A program made the translations under genes and the position numbers. Below the pieces are notes generated by a model. That model was not told the DNA's origin, did no database searches, and saw only the letters and a program-made list of their open reading frames with translations. Source: Acidobacteriota bacterium (GTDB lineage Bacteria; Acidobacteriota; Terriglobia; Terriglobales; Acidobacteriaceae). From it: 64,000 bases of DNA. The stretch covers positions 124,001 to 188,000 of the forward strand of contig JAJXYY010000018.1 of the NCBI GenBank assembly GCA_021780315.1, given 5' to 3'. How positions within the stretch are numbered: the first letter of the stretch is position 1; every line of letters starts with the position of its first letter. Shown in pieces: positions 38,130 to 47,561 of this stretch.

Positions 38130-39398
38130 ATGAAGACTTTGCCACAAATCGACGGGGGAGGGGATACCACCCCCAAGCCGCTCTTCGGCACCGCACCCGA
38201 CCAACTCAAGCTCCTCATGCAGAGCCTCGGCCAGTCCGCCTACCGCGCCACCCAGCTCAAAGATGCACTCTACCGCCAGCGCATCACCTCCCTCGACCAG
38301 ATCACCACCTTCCCCCAATCCCTCCGCGAATCCCTCCTCGCCAACGGCTACACCCTCGGCCTCCCCGAGATCGTCCAATCCGCAAAATCCATCGACGGCA
38401 CCGAGCGCTACCTCATGCGCATGGCCGACGGTGAAACCGTAGAAACCGTCTGGATGCCCAACGGCGACGGCGGCGAACGCGGCGACGGCACCGAAGCCGC
38501 CGACGAAGAACGCGACGAACAAAGCAACGAGCAAAGCAACGAGCAAAGCAACGAGCTCGACGCACCCGCAGCCAGACCCGACCTCCGCAACCGTGGCACC
38601 TTGACCGCCCAGGGCTACCGCCGCGCCACCATCTGCATCTCTTCCCAGGTAGGCTGCGCCGTCAACTGCCAGTTCTGCCTCACCGCCAAGCTCGGCATCC
38701 GCCGCAACCTCACCGCCGGCGAGATCGCCGGACAAGTCGCCGCCGCCCTAAACCGCAACCACGTCAAGATCGGCCTCGACCGCATCAACCTCGTCTTCAT
38801 GGGCATGGGCGAGCCCTTCCTCAACTACGACGCCTTCATGGACGCCGTTCGCCTCCTCGGCCTCATGGGCATCCCCGAGTCCCGCATGACCGTATCCACC
38901 TCCGGCATCGAGCCCGCCATCCGCCGCTTCGCCCTCGAGCCCATCCGCCCAAAGCTCGCCCTCTCCCTCAACGCCTCCAACGACCTCGTCCGCGAGCAGG
39001 TCATGCCCATCACCCGCAAGTGGAACATCCAGGCCCTCCTCGACGCCCTCAACACCATCCCCCTCGGCAAGCGCGAGTACGTCACCTTCGAGTACGTCCT
39101 CCTCGGAGGCATCAACGACCAGCCCCAGCACGCACGCGAGGTCCTCGCCCTGCTCAAGGGCTACAAAGCCAAGGTCAACCTCATCGTCTGGAACCCCGGC
39201 CCCGGCATCCCCTACACCCAGCCCTCACCCGAAGACGTGGAACGCTTCCACAAATCCCTCATCGCCGGCGGCATTCCCACCTACATCCGCCGCCCCCGTG
39301 GCCGCGATATCTACGCCGCCTGCGGTCAACTCAAGCGTACCGTCGATGCAGCACCACCCACCCCACTGGTTGAAATCGCTCCCGCCCCAGCCTCCTGA
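38130..39398 (+). CDS. rlmN: 23S rRNA (adenine-C2)-methyltransferase RlmN (radical SAM)
   Basis: Radical SAM CxxxCxxC: SSQVGCAVNCQFCLTAKLGIRRNLTAGEI; NLVFMGMGEPFLNYD; STSGIEPAI. Confidence 0.93.
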   Translation: MKTLPQIDGGGDTTPKPLFGTAPDQLKLLMQSLGQSAYRATQLKDALYRQRITSLDQITTFPQSLRESLLANGYTLGLPEIVQSAKSIDGTERYLMRMADGETVETVWMPNGDGGERGDGTEAADEERDEQSNEQSNEQSNELDAPAARPDLRNRGTLTAQGYRRATICISSQVGCAVNCQFCLTAKLGIRRNLTAGEIAGQVAAALNRNHVKIGLDRINLVFMGMGEPFLNYDAFMDAVRLLGLMGIPESRMTVSTSGIEPAIRRFALEPIRPKLALSLNASNDLVREQVMPITRKWNIQALLDALNTIPLGKREYVTFEYVLLGGINDQPQHAREVLALLKGYKAKVNLIVWNPGPGIPYTQPSPEDVERFHKSLIAGGIPTYIRRPRGRDIYAACGQLKRTVDAAPPTPLVEIAPAPAS

Positions 39399-39412
39399 CC
39401 CTCCCACACCCC

Positions 39413-40522
39413 TCAATTCGAACTGACAAATAAGGGCGCAGGACGTGCCAGCGCCAGCGCCAGAACCCGCTCCGCCACCAGGTCGTAGTCATGCCGCAGC
39501 ACATCGCCTTCATGAACAAAATTCCCCGTAATCGGCTCCACTCCCAGCGCACGAACCGCCTCCAGATCAGCTTCGATCGGCGTCTGACCCTCCCGCGCAT
39601 ACTGCTGCAGACGATCCGGTGAGATCGGCCCCGTATTGATCAGCGCATAGTCGAAGATCGGTCCATGCGTCTGGCCCGCATGTTGCAGTATCTTCTCAAT
39701 GTGCTGCGACGCCGTCAGCCCCAGCGACTCGTTCGCCTGCGTCATCAGGTTGCACACATACACCCGCGTAGCGCCCGAAGCAGCCAGCGCCTCCGGAATC
39801 CCACGCACCAGCAGATTGGTAATCAGCGACGTATACAGCGACCCCGGCCCCAGCGTAATCAGGTCAGCCTGCGCAATCGCCTCCAGCGTCTCCGGCAGTG
39901 GATGCGCCGTCGCCGGCTCCAGCATCAACTCCACAATCCGCTGCTTGCTCGCCGTAATATTCGTCTCGCCCCGCACCACGGAGCCATCGTCCATCCGTGC
40001 CGCCAGCGATACGTTCGTGTTCGTCGCCGGAAATATCCGCCCGCGCGTAGCCAGAATCTGCGACGACATCTGCACCGCCTGCGCAAAGTCCCCGGTAATG
40101 TGCGACAGCGCCGCCACAAACAGGTTCCCGAAGCTGTGCCCTTCCAACTCGCCCTGCTCAAACCGGAACCGGAACAGCTTGGAGAGCAGGTGCTCATCCT
40201 CCGACAGCGCCACCATGCAGTTACGCACGTCGCCGGGAGGCAGCATCTTGAAGTCCTCCCGCAACCGGCCCGAAGACCCCCCATCATCCGTCACCGTCAC
40301 CACCGCAGACAGCTCCCGAATCACGCACTGCGCATCCGGACACCGCTCCGCCGCCCGCCGCTCGCCACCCTCCACCCGGTCCATCCGCACACCCTTGCGC
40401 CGATCCGGTGCCGCAACATACCGCTTCAATCCCCGCAGCAGCGTAGATAACCCCGTGCCGCCGCCTATCGCGACCACACGCAAACCCTTATCGCTGGACA
40501 CACCAGAACCTGCCACCGTCAT
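39413..40522 (-). CDS. yvcK: Gluconeogenesis factor YvcK/CofD-like protein
   Basis: VVAIGGGTGLSTLLRGLKRY; AVVTVTDDGGSSGRLREDFKMLPPGDVRNCMVALSEDE; ITLGPGSLYTSLITNLLVRGIPEAL. Confidence 0.93.
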   Translation of the reverse strand: MTVAGSGVSSDKGLRVVAIGGGTGLSTLLRGLKRYVAAPDRRKGVRMDRVEGGERRAAERCPDAQCVIRELSAVVTVTDDGGSSGRLREDFKMLPPGDVRNCMVALSEDEHLLSKLFRFRFEQGELEGHSFGNLFVAALSHITGDFAQAVQMSSQILATRGRIFPATNTNVSLAARMDDGSVVRGETNITASKQRIVELMLEPATAHPLPETLEAIAQADLITLGPGSLYTSLITNLLVRGIPEALAASGATRVYVCNLMTQANESLGLTASQHIEKILQHAGQTHGPIFDYALINTGPISPDRLQQYAREGQTPIEADLEAVRALGVEPITGNFVHEGDVLRHDYDLVAERVLALALARPAPLFVSSN

Positions 40523-40580
40523 GCGTACCCCTCCCCACCCATGCTAACGCCTGACCAACCTCGCTTCATCGGGTGGGGCA

Positions 40581-41144
40581 TTACACCTCCGGGTACAGTA
40601 GCTCAGTAAACCGTGGGTCGTCCGTCATATCTTGAAAATCCGAATCTGCCCTGGCCTGAATGCGATTGCGAGGATTCTGCCGGATCGCCTCCGTCAGGTG
40701 CTCCAGGCAAGTATGCGAGTCGCCCGTCATGCTCGCCAGCACAGCCAATCCATAAAACGCATAGTCGGCCTTGTCATTCTGCTGCAGAATCATCGTGAAG
40801 TGCTCGCGGGCATCTTCGTAGTTCCCATCGTTCAACAGCGAGACGGCATAGTCATATCGCTCTTCATGCGTAGCAAAAACCGTCTTGCCCTTTGCCGCCT
40901 GCGACAGGCACGCATTCATGTACATCCGCACCCGGTCCGCCAAATCGCCAGGACACGTCCCCAGCATCGTCTGGAACGCCGAATGGGCCTCCACATACTT
41001 GCCTGCCTGCATCAGCCGTAGCGCGGCTTCGTACATCGCCAGCGCGTCCTTGCGCGAGTGGTCCTGTCCAGTGGCTACTGTGCCTGCAAGTGTCCGTGGG
41101 GTTCGTTTCGTTCCGGAGGGAGTTACTGTCTTCGTCTGTGCCAT
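40581..41144 (-). CDS. TPR-repeat-like protein
   Basis: KDALAMYEAALRLMQAGKYVEAHSAFQTML...DYAVSLLNDGNYEDAREHFTMILQQN; start MAQTKTV at 41144. Confidence 0.65.
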   Translation of the reverse strand: MAQTKTVTPSGTKRTPRTLAGTVATGQDHSRKDALAMYEAALRLMQAGKYVEAHSAFQTMLGTCPGDLADRVRMYMNACLSQAAKGKTVFATHEERYDYAVSLLNDGNYEDAREHFTMILQQNDKADYAFYGLAVLASMTGDSHTCLEHLTEAIRQNPRNRIQARADSDFQDMTDDPRFTELLYPEV

Positions 41145-41246
41145 CTTTGTCCTGTCACCCTTGATGCTCCGGCCATCCAACGTAGCAGACGGCCAATTGC
41201 TTGTGTTGTGCTTGTCTCGGTTTTATACGCAGACCCGGCACGCAGG

Positions 41247-41849
41247 TCAACTACCACTCCGTCCGCCAGCCATCTGCCCATACAACACAGGGTTTAACTC
41301 CGGATCGTTATACATCTTTAATTGACAATACAGCTTGAAGCGCCGCTTCCCCCGTCTCACTTCGTCCAGCAAGGCATCCAGACAGCCCGCCAGATCGTCG
41401 CGCTGCGCTATCAGTATCGCCAACCGCTCCCGATTGCGCGTCCGGTGCTCCGCACTCGCGCTCTCGCGTACGGACTCCTCTTCCGTATGGAAGATCTTCA
41501 GCGCCAGTATCGACAGCCGGTCGATCATCAACCCCGGCGTCTCCGAGTGCAGTGGAGCCTCGCCATTCTGTTCGCCAAACTCCCGCAGCAGCCATTCGTC
41601 CATCTGCTGCACCAGATCGTTCCGCCGCTGGTTCAATCCGTCAATCGCATGCTTCACCCGGGCAATCTCCGCATCCGCCGCCTGTGGATTTCGCGCCTTG
41701 TCTTCCTCGTGCCACAGGTCAAAGTTAGCGCGGTGCTGCGCCATCGCCAGCGCCATCAGGCCAACACACCTGGGCTCTGGAGCGGCCCCGTGCCAGCCTT
41801 GCGTCCGCTCAGTCTGCATCCGCGTAATCGTGTCAGCCTTCACCATCAT
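41247..41849 (-). CDS. DUF4254 family protein
   Basis: ANFDLWHEEDKARNPQAADAEIARVKHAIDGLNQRRNDLVQQMDEWLL...SETPGLMIDRLSILALKIFHTEEE; adjacent to heptose genes. Confidence 0.8.
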   Translation of the reverse strand: MMVKADTITRMQTERTQGWHGAAPEPRCVGLMALAMAQHRANFDLWHEEDKARNPQAADAEIARVKHAIDGLNQRRNDLVQQMDEWLLREFGEQNGEAPLHSETPGLMIDRLSILALKIFHTEEESVRESASAEHRTRNRERLAILIAQRDDLAGCLDALLDEVRRGKRRFKLYCQLKMYNDPELNPVLYGQMAGGRSGS

Positions 41850-41947
41850 CGTCACAACTGTCTTCCACTCTCCCAGCAACCAAACTCTATCAGGTGACTC
41901 GCTAAACTTGCCCACAGCCTCCAAACCAAGCAGACTAGAGTGCAGAC

Positions 41948-43018
41948 ATGGCAACCACCATCGAACGGGTTCTGATCTATCGGCTTGGCAGCCTGGGCGA
42001 CACCCTCATCGCGCTACCCGCCCTCCATCTCGTCGCACGCGCTTTCCCCCACGCCCAACGCCGTCTGCTCACCAACTTCCCAGTCAACGTCAAAGCCCCC
42101 CCCGCCGCCGCCATCCTCCAGCACACCGGCCTCATCCACCAATACATCCCCTACGCCGTAGGCACCCGCAGTCCAGCCGAACTCCTCTCCCTCTGGTGGC
42201 AGATCGCCCGTTGGCGTCCTCAGGCCCTCGTCTATCTTGGTGCTCCCCGCGGCATCCCATCCGCACGCCGCGACGCCGCCTTCTTCCGCCTCTGTGGCAT
42301 CTCTCGGCTCATCGGCATACCCCTCACCGAAGACATGCAGCACAACCGCTGGCAGCAGCACCACCAGGCCCTCGAACCCGAAGCCGAGCGCCTCACCCGC
42401 AACATCGCTGAACTAGGCGCCCCCAACCTCGACTCGCCTGCCTCTTGGGATCTGGCCCTCACCGGCGCCGAACATGCCACCGCCGCGCAGGCCCTCAACT
42501 TCACCGCCAACCTCCCAGTCATCGCCGTCAGCGTAGGCACCAAAGTCCAATCTAAAGACTGGGGCCGCGACAACTGGCAATCCCTCCTCACCCACCTCGC
42601 CACCCGCTATCCCGGCCACGCCCTCGCCCTCAGCGGAGCACCTGAAGAGAGCGAAGCCAGCGAGTTCGCCGCCTCAGGGTGGCGCACCACCCCCCTCGCC
42701 GGTCCCGTCGTCAACCTCTGCGGCCTCCTCACCCCCCGTGAAAGTGCCGCAGCCTTCGCCCGCGCCCGCCTCTTCATCGGCCACGACAGCGGCCCCATGC
42801 ACCTCGCCGCAGCCGTACAAACCCCCTGTGTCGCCATCTTCGCCGCCCGCAACAAGCCCCGCGTCTGGTTTCCCCACGGCAGCCAGCACCGCATCCTCTA
42901 CCACCAGGTCGATTGCTGGGGCTGCGGCCTCGAAACCTGCATCGAACAGAAAAAAAAATGCCTGACCTCTATCACCGTCGCCGAAGTCCTCGCCGAAGTC
43001 CGCGCAATTCTCGGTTAA
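41948..43018 (+). CDS. Glycosyltransferase family 9 (heptosyltransferase-like)
   Basis: ERVLIYRLGSLGDTLIALPALHLVARAFPHAQRRLLT; ARLFIGHDSGPMHLAAAVQTPCVAIF. Confidence 0.9.
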   Translation: MATTIERVLIYRLGSLGDTLIALPALHLVARAFPHAQRRLLTNFPVNVKAPPAAAILQHTGLIHQYIPYAVGTRSPAELLSLWWQIARWRPQALVYLGAPRGIPSARRDAAFFRLCGISRLIGIPLTEDMQHNRWQQHHQALEPEAERLTRNIAELGAPNLDSPASWDLALTGAEHATAAQALNFTANLPVIAVSVGTKVQSKDWGRDNWQSLLTHLATRYPGHALALSGAPEESEASEFAASGWRTTPLAGPVVNLCGLLTPRESAAAFARARLFIGHDSGPMHLAAAVQTPCVAIFAARNKPRVWFPHGSQHRILYHQVDCWGCGLETCIEQKKKCLTSITVAEVLAEVRAILG

Positions 43019-43167
43019 ACTGCTCTCAGCAATCGCAGCCACGCACCGCACCGCCGACACACCATAAAAACACCGCAACATGTCCACGTTTTTTTACCGC
43101 AGTCCAGCCATAACCCGCAGAGATGCGATGATAGTGCCAGCCAGTATCAGGAGACTCCCCGCACCCT

Positions 43168-44661
43168 ATGCTCCCCGAACTTCACGCCATCCTGAACCTC
43201 CTTGAAGGCGGCTTTAGCCAGCTTAAAGTCCTCGTTATCGGCGATATCATGCTGGACCGCTACATCCACGGCGAAGTCGACCGCATCTCTCCCGAAGCTC
43301 CCGTACCAGTCCTCCGCCACGCTCAACGCTATGAGCGCGCCGGCGGCGCAGCCAACGTAGCCATGAACCTCGCCGGCCTCGGCTGCCACACCATCCTCGC
43401 CGGCTTCTGGGGCGACGACACCGAACGCGAAGAGCTTGCCGCAATCCTCGATAAAGCCAATATCGACACCGTCGGAGTCGTCCTCAGTTCGCGCCCCACC
43501 ATCTCTAAAACCCGCATCGTAGGCCGCAATCAGCAACTGCTCCGCCTCGATATCGAGAGCCGCGACCTCCCCCCCGCAGACGAAGCCGAGCGCCTGCTCG
43601 ACCGCGCCACGGAACTCGTCACCAAGGTCCACGCCGTCATTCTCTCCGACTACGCCAAAGGCGCCGTCACTGAACCTCTCTGTGCCGCCGTCATTCGCGC
43701 CGCACGCACAGCAGGCATCCCCATCCTCGCCGACCCCAAGACCCCCGACTTCAGCAAATACTCCGGTGCCACGACCGTCTGTCCCAACCTGAATGAACTC
43801 TCCCTTGCCACCGGCGTTCCGGCACATCACACCGAACAACTCCTTGCCGCTGGACAGGCACTGCTCGCCGAACATGACTTCCAGTTCCTCACTGTAACCA
43901 TGAGCGAGAAGGGAATCAGTGTCTTCAAGCCCGGCAGTGTCTACCACTCGCCCGCCCGTGCGCGTGAAGTCTTCGACGTCTCCGGCGCTGGCGACACGGT
44001 TATTGCCACGCTTGCAGCCTCGCTCGCCGGTGGCCTGAGGATCGAGGCTGCAGTCGAACTCGCCAACCTCGCCGCTGGCATCGTCGTCGCCAAGATCGGC
44101 ACCGTCCCCATCGCCCAGCACGAACTCATCGCTGCCCTCACTCCCAGTTCAGGACTCACCGCAGGCGAGAAGATTCTTGACCTCGAACGCATGGCCCTCC
44201 GTGTTGCCGAGTGGCGCGCCTCCGGTGAGACCATCGTCTTCACCAACGGCTGTTTCGACCTGCTCCATGTTGGCCATATCACGCTGCTGGAAGACTGCCG
44301 CCGCTTCGGCTCCAAGCTCATTCTCGGCCTCAATGCGGATGCTTCCATCTCGCGACTCAAAGGCCCTTCGCGGCCCATCGTCGGCGAACGCGAGCGTGCC
44401 CGGGTGATGGCGGCTCTCGCTGCTGTCGATGCCGTCGTTCTCTTCGAGCAGGACACTCCGCTCGAACTCATCCGCGCCATCAAACCCAACGTCCTCGTCA
44501 AAGGTGGGGACTACACCGTGGAGACGGTCGTCGGCCATCAGGAGGTCATTGCATCCGGTGGTCGCGTCGAGATCGTACCTACAGTGGAAGGCTTCTCTAC
44601 ATCAAACATTGTCAACAAGCTCACGGCAAAGCACGTGCAGCCTCAGGAGGACTTCAAGTGA
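43168..44661 (+). CDS. hldE: Bifunctional D-glycero-beta-D-manno-heptose-7-phosphate kinase / adenylyltransferase
   Basis: Kinase: LVIGDIMLDRYIHGEVDRISPEAPVPVL, DVSGAGDTVIATLA; nucleotidyltransferase: IVFTNGCFDLLHVGHITLLEDCRRFG. Confidence 0.95.
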   Translation: MLPELHAILNLLEGGFSQLKVLVIGDIMLDRYIHGEVDRISPEAPVPVLRHAQRYERAGGAANVAMNLAGLGCHTILAGFWGDDTEREELAAILDKANIDTVGVVLSSRPTISKTRIVGRNQQLLRLDIESRDLPPADEAERLLDRATELVTKVHAVILSDYAKGAVTEPLCAAVIRAARTAGIPILADPKTPDFSKYSGATTVCPNLNELSLATGVPAHHTEQLLAAGQALLAEHDFQFLTVTMSEKGISVFKPGSVYHSPARAREVFDVSGAGDTVIATLAASLAGGLRIEAAVELANLAAGIVVAKIGTVPIAQHELIAALTPSSGLTAGEKILDLERMALRVAEWRASGETIVFTNGCFDLLHVGHITLLEDCRRFGSKLILGLNADASISRLKGPSRPIVGERERARVMAALAAVDAVVLFEQDTPLELIRAIKPNVLVKGGDYTVETVVGHQEVIASGGRVEIVPTVEGFSTSNIVNKLTAKHVQPQEDFK

Positions 44662-45638
44662 TTATCGTCACTGGCGGCGCAGGTTTCATCGGCAGCAACC
44701 TTATTCAGCAACTCAACCACGCGGGCATCAACGACATCCTGCTCGTCGACAACTTCGCCCCAGCTCCCAATCTGACCGGACCCAAATTCCTTAACCTTGC
44801 CGGTGCCCAGTTTGCCGATTACATGGACAAGCGCGAGTTCCGTGCCGCCCTCAAAGCAGGTGACTTCGACAACCTCAAGATTCGCGCCATCCTCCACCAG
44901 GGCGCCTGTTCCAACACCCTCGAAGATGATGGGCGCTACATGATGGACAACAACTTTACCTACTCCAAAGAGCTGCTGCACTTCGCTCTCGATCACAAGA
45001 TTCCACTGGTCTATGCCTCCACCGCTGCCGTCTACGGAGCCAGCACCGAATTCAAGGAACATCCCGCCAATGAGCGCCCGCTCAACGTCTACGGCTACTC
45101 CAAACTGGTCTTCGACAACTACGTCCGGCGCCATATGCCCGAGTTCAAAAGCACCGTGGTCGGCCTGCGCTACTTCAACGTCTACGGGCCACGCGAGCAA
45201 CACAAAGGCCGCATGTCCAGCGTCATTCATCACTTCACCCGTCAACTCAAGGACACCGGCACCATCCGCATGTTCGAGGGCTCAGGCGGCTATGCCAACG
45301 GCGAACAGCGTCGCGACTTCGTCTTCGTCAAAGACCTCGCGCACATCAACATGTTCTTCGCCGGACTCCTGCCCGATAGCCCCAGAAAGTCTACCCACGC
45401 CGTCGTCAATGCCGGTACAGGTGAGGCTCGCACCTTCAAGGCCGTCGCTGAGGCCCTCATGCAGGTTCACGGTCCCGGAAAAATTGAATACATCCCATTT
45501 CCCGGTGATCTGAAAAACCGTTACCAGCACTACACGCAGGCTGACGCAGCGGATCTTCGGACCGCCGGCTACACCGCACCCTTCACCAGCCTCGAAGAAG
45601 GCGTCCAACAGACCTTTGCCGAGGAGCCAGCCGTGTAG
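44658..45638 (+). CDS. hldD: ADP-glyceromanno-heptose 6-epimerase
   Basis: MIIVTGGAGFIGSNLIQQLNHAGINDILLVDN; YASTAAVYGAS; YGYSKLVFDNYVRR; overlaps the hldE stop. Confidence 0.94.
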   Translation: MIIVTGGAGFIGSNLIQQLNHAGINDILLVDNFAPAPNLTGPKFLNLAGAQFADYMDKREFRAALKAGDFDNLKIRAILHQGACSNTLEDDGRYMMDNNFTYSKELLHFALDHKIPLVYASTAAVYGASTEFKEHPANERPLNVYGYSKLVFDNYVRRHMPEFKSTVVGLRYFNVYGPREQHKGRMSSVIHHFTRQLKDTGTIRMFEGSGGYANGEQRRDFVFVKDLAHINMFFAGLLPDSPRKSTHAVVNAGTGEARTFKAVAEALMQVHGPGKIEYIPFPGDLKNRYQHYTQADAADLRTAGYTAPFTSLEEGVQQTFAEEPAV

Positions 45639-45722
45639 CGCATCCAGCCGCTTGTAGGGGAAAGTATCGTCTGCAGAGAGCAACGCACGAGTCTTGTTTC
45701 CGGATCCAGTCTGGGGGAATGT

Positions 45723-46934
45723 GTGATCGAGCAGCATCGCCAACCGACCGTACTCTGTATCAGCACCTACGAGAAAGGCCAACCCTTTCTCATTGAGGCA
45801 GCTCGGCTGGGCTGCCGCGTCTTGCTGCTCACCACCGACCGGCTTGCCCACGGCGACTGGCCTCTCTCCTCACTCGCCCGCTTCATCACCATGCCCGAGG
45901 GCCTTACCCCGCAACAGATCCTCAACACCGTCAGCTACCTTGCCCGCGAGGAGAAGATCGAACGCATCGTCGCTCTGGACGAGTTCGACCTGGAAGTCGC
46001 CGCACTCCTCCGCGAACACATGCGTCTCCCAGGCATGGGCGAAACCGCCACTCGCTTCTTCCGCGACAAACTCGCCATGCGTGTCCGTGCCCGCGACACC
46101 GGTGTAGCAGTTCCTGAGTTCACCTCGGTCTTCTCCTACGACGACCTGCGGGCCTTCACAGCCTCGGTCCCCGGTCCATGGCTGCTCAAACCACGCACCA
46201 ACGCCTCTGCCATCGGTATCAAGCAGATCGAAACCACCGATCAACTCTTCGCCATCCTCGATCAACTTGGCGACCTGCAAAGCCATTACGTCCTAGAGCG
46301 CTTCGTCCCCGGTGACATCTATCACGTCGAAGGAGTCACCTGGCAAGGTGAGATACTCTTCAGCGCACCCCACAAATACGGCGCCCCGCCCATGCAAACC
46401 ATGCATCAGGGTGGCGTCTTCAGTACTCGCGCCCTCGCCCGCGACAGCAGCGAAGCCCACCATCTCGACGTCATCCACCAGCAGGTCATCGCATCTCTGG
46501 GAATGGTCTCCGGCGTTACCCACACCGAGTTCATCAAGGCCCACGCCGATGGCAGATTCTACTTTCTGGAAACGGCGGCACGCGTCGGAGGAGCCTACAT
46601 CGCCAATGTCGTTGAATTCGCCACGGGTCTCAATCCCTGGGTTGAGTGGGCCCGTATCGAGGTCGCAACGGTCCGCTCCGAGCCGTACAGACTGCCACCT
46701 CTGCGCCAGGACTACGCTGGCAGCATCATCTGTCTCGCCCGCCAGCAGGAGCCCGACACCAGCGACTACAACGATCCCGAGATCGCGCTCCGCATGCAAA
46801 AACACCACCACGCCGGGCTCATCGTCTGCGCCACCAATCCCGAGCGGGTCGAGTCTCTGGTCGCCAGCTACAGCGAGCGCTTCCTCGATCAGTTTTGCGC
46901 CTCGGAGCCCGTGCCCGATAAGCCTACGGCCTAA
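45723..46934 (+). CDS. ATP-grasp domain protein
   Basis: EEKIERIVALDEFDLEVAALLREHMRLPGMGETATRFFRDKLAMRVRARDTGVAVPEF...PWLLKPRTNASAIGIKQI. Confidence 0.8.
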   Translation: MIEQHRQPTVLCISTYEKGQPFLIEAARLGCRVLLLTTDRLAHGDWPLSSLARFITMPEGLTPQQILNTVSYLAREEKIERIVALDEFDLEVAALLREHMRLPGMGETATRFFRDKLAMRVRARDTGVAVPEFTSVFSYDDLRAFTASVPGPWLLKPRTNASAIGIKQIETTDQLFAILDQLGDLQSHYVLERFVPGDIYHVEGVTWQGEILFSAPHKYGAPPMQTMHQGGVFSTRALARDSSEAHHLDVIHQQVIASLGMVSGVTHTEFIKAHADGRFYFLETAARVGGAYIANVVEFATGLNPWVEWARIEVATVRSEPYRLPPLRQDYAGSIICLARQQEPDTSDYNDPEIALRMQKHHHAGLIVCATNPERVESLVASYSERFLDQFCASEPVPDKPTA

Positions 46935-47010
46935 GACCGTCGCGCAGAAGAGCGGCACCGCACAACACACGCATGCCTCTGATTTAGGTAGGGAAGGGAT
47001 GGAGGAAGAA

Positions 47011-47086
47011 TGGTGAGAGCGCTGGGGCTCGAACCCAGGACCAACGCCTTAAAAGGGCGATGCTCTACCAACTGAGCTACGCTCTC
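47011..47086 (-). tRNA. tRNA-Lys (anticodon TTT), CCA encoded
   Basis: Reverse complement GAGAGCGTAGCTCAGTTGGTAGAGCATCGCCCTTTTAAGGCGTTGGTCCTGGGTTCGAGCCCCAGCGCTCTCACCA folds as a cloverleaf; anticodon loop CTTTTAA. Confidence 0.96.
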
Positions 47087-47395
47087 TAACCACTCGTTAA
47101 AGGTAGCACAGTCAACGGTGTATCTTGCTCGACTCCGTATTTTCCGTTCTGCTCATATCGCTGTTATGCAACTCCAGATACTGCGACTTGCGTCACCTCA
47201 CAAACTCTGCTTCGTCATTGTCTTAACGCCACTACAACTTTCAATGCAGCTATCGGCCGGACGCGTCGCAGCAACACCGCAATCCATCCTGCTCTCCTGC
47301 CCCTGTAAACCCGCTGAATCCCACTGGCATTCCGCAGCCAGTGCTGATAAAGCCCACGTCCTGCCTAGCGATTTCGCGCACCAGCAAAGGTACCG

Positions 47396-47411
47396 TGACA
47401 CTAAAGTGTCA
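47396..47411. promoter_or_regulatory. 16-bp inverted repeat TGACACTAAAGTGTCA upstream of the cellulose operon promoter (candidate regulator site)
   Basis: Two perfect 7-nt arms (TGACACT/AGTGTCA) with 2-nt spacer, 12 bp upstream of a candidate -35 element. Confidence 0.5.
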
Positions 47412-47422
47412 TCGTTGTTTCA

Positions 47423-47451
47423 TTGACTTGGGGTACCAGCCAACGTAGCCT
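47423..47451 (+). promoter_or_regulatory. Candidate sigma70-type promoter for the cellulose operon: TTGACT-17 bp-TAGCCT
   Basis: -35 TTGACT 47423-47428, 17-bp spacer, -10 TAGCCT 47446-47451 (TAxxxT conserved). Confidence 0.4.
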
Positions 47452-47459
47452 CAGCCTAT

Positions 47460-47507
47460 TGCAGGACTCAAGTTACGGCTCTTTCCGAAAGCTCCTGCAC
47501 CCGTAAC
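47460..47507 (+). ncRNA. Candidate structured 5' leader (H-type pseudoknot topology) of the cellulose operon
   Basis: TGCAGGA 47460-47466 pairs TCCTGCA 47493-47499; GTTACGG 47472-47478 pairs CCGTAAC 47501-47507; helices interleave. Confidence 0.45.
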
Positions 47508-47561
47508 AGAACTAAAATTAACCAGCGCGACACAAGCCGGAAATCGATAGGACTCATAACC

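Noticed and set aside
38517-38552. Possible CRISPR-like or regulatory repeat
   Set aside because: Three contiguous 12-bp in-frame units with no spacers, inside rlmN; a coding microsatellite.
42950-42960. A9 run in the glycosyltransferase gene as a possible phase-variation tract
   Set aside because: Reading frame and the expected C-terminal Cys-containing region are intact; a single short A-run encoding KKK is common.
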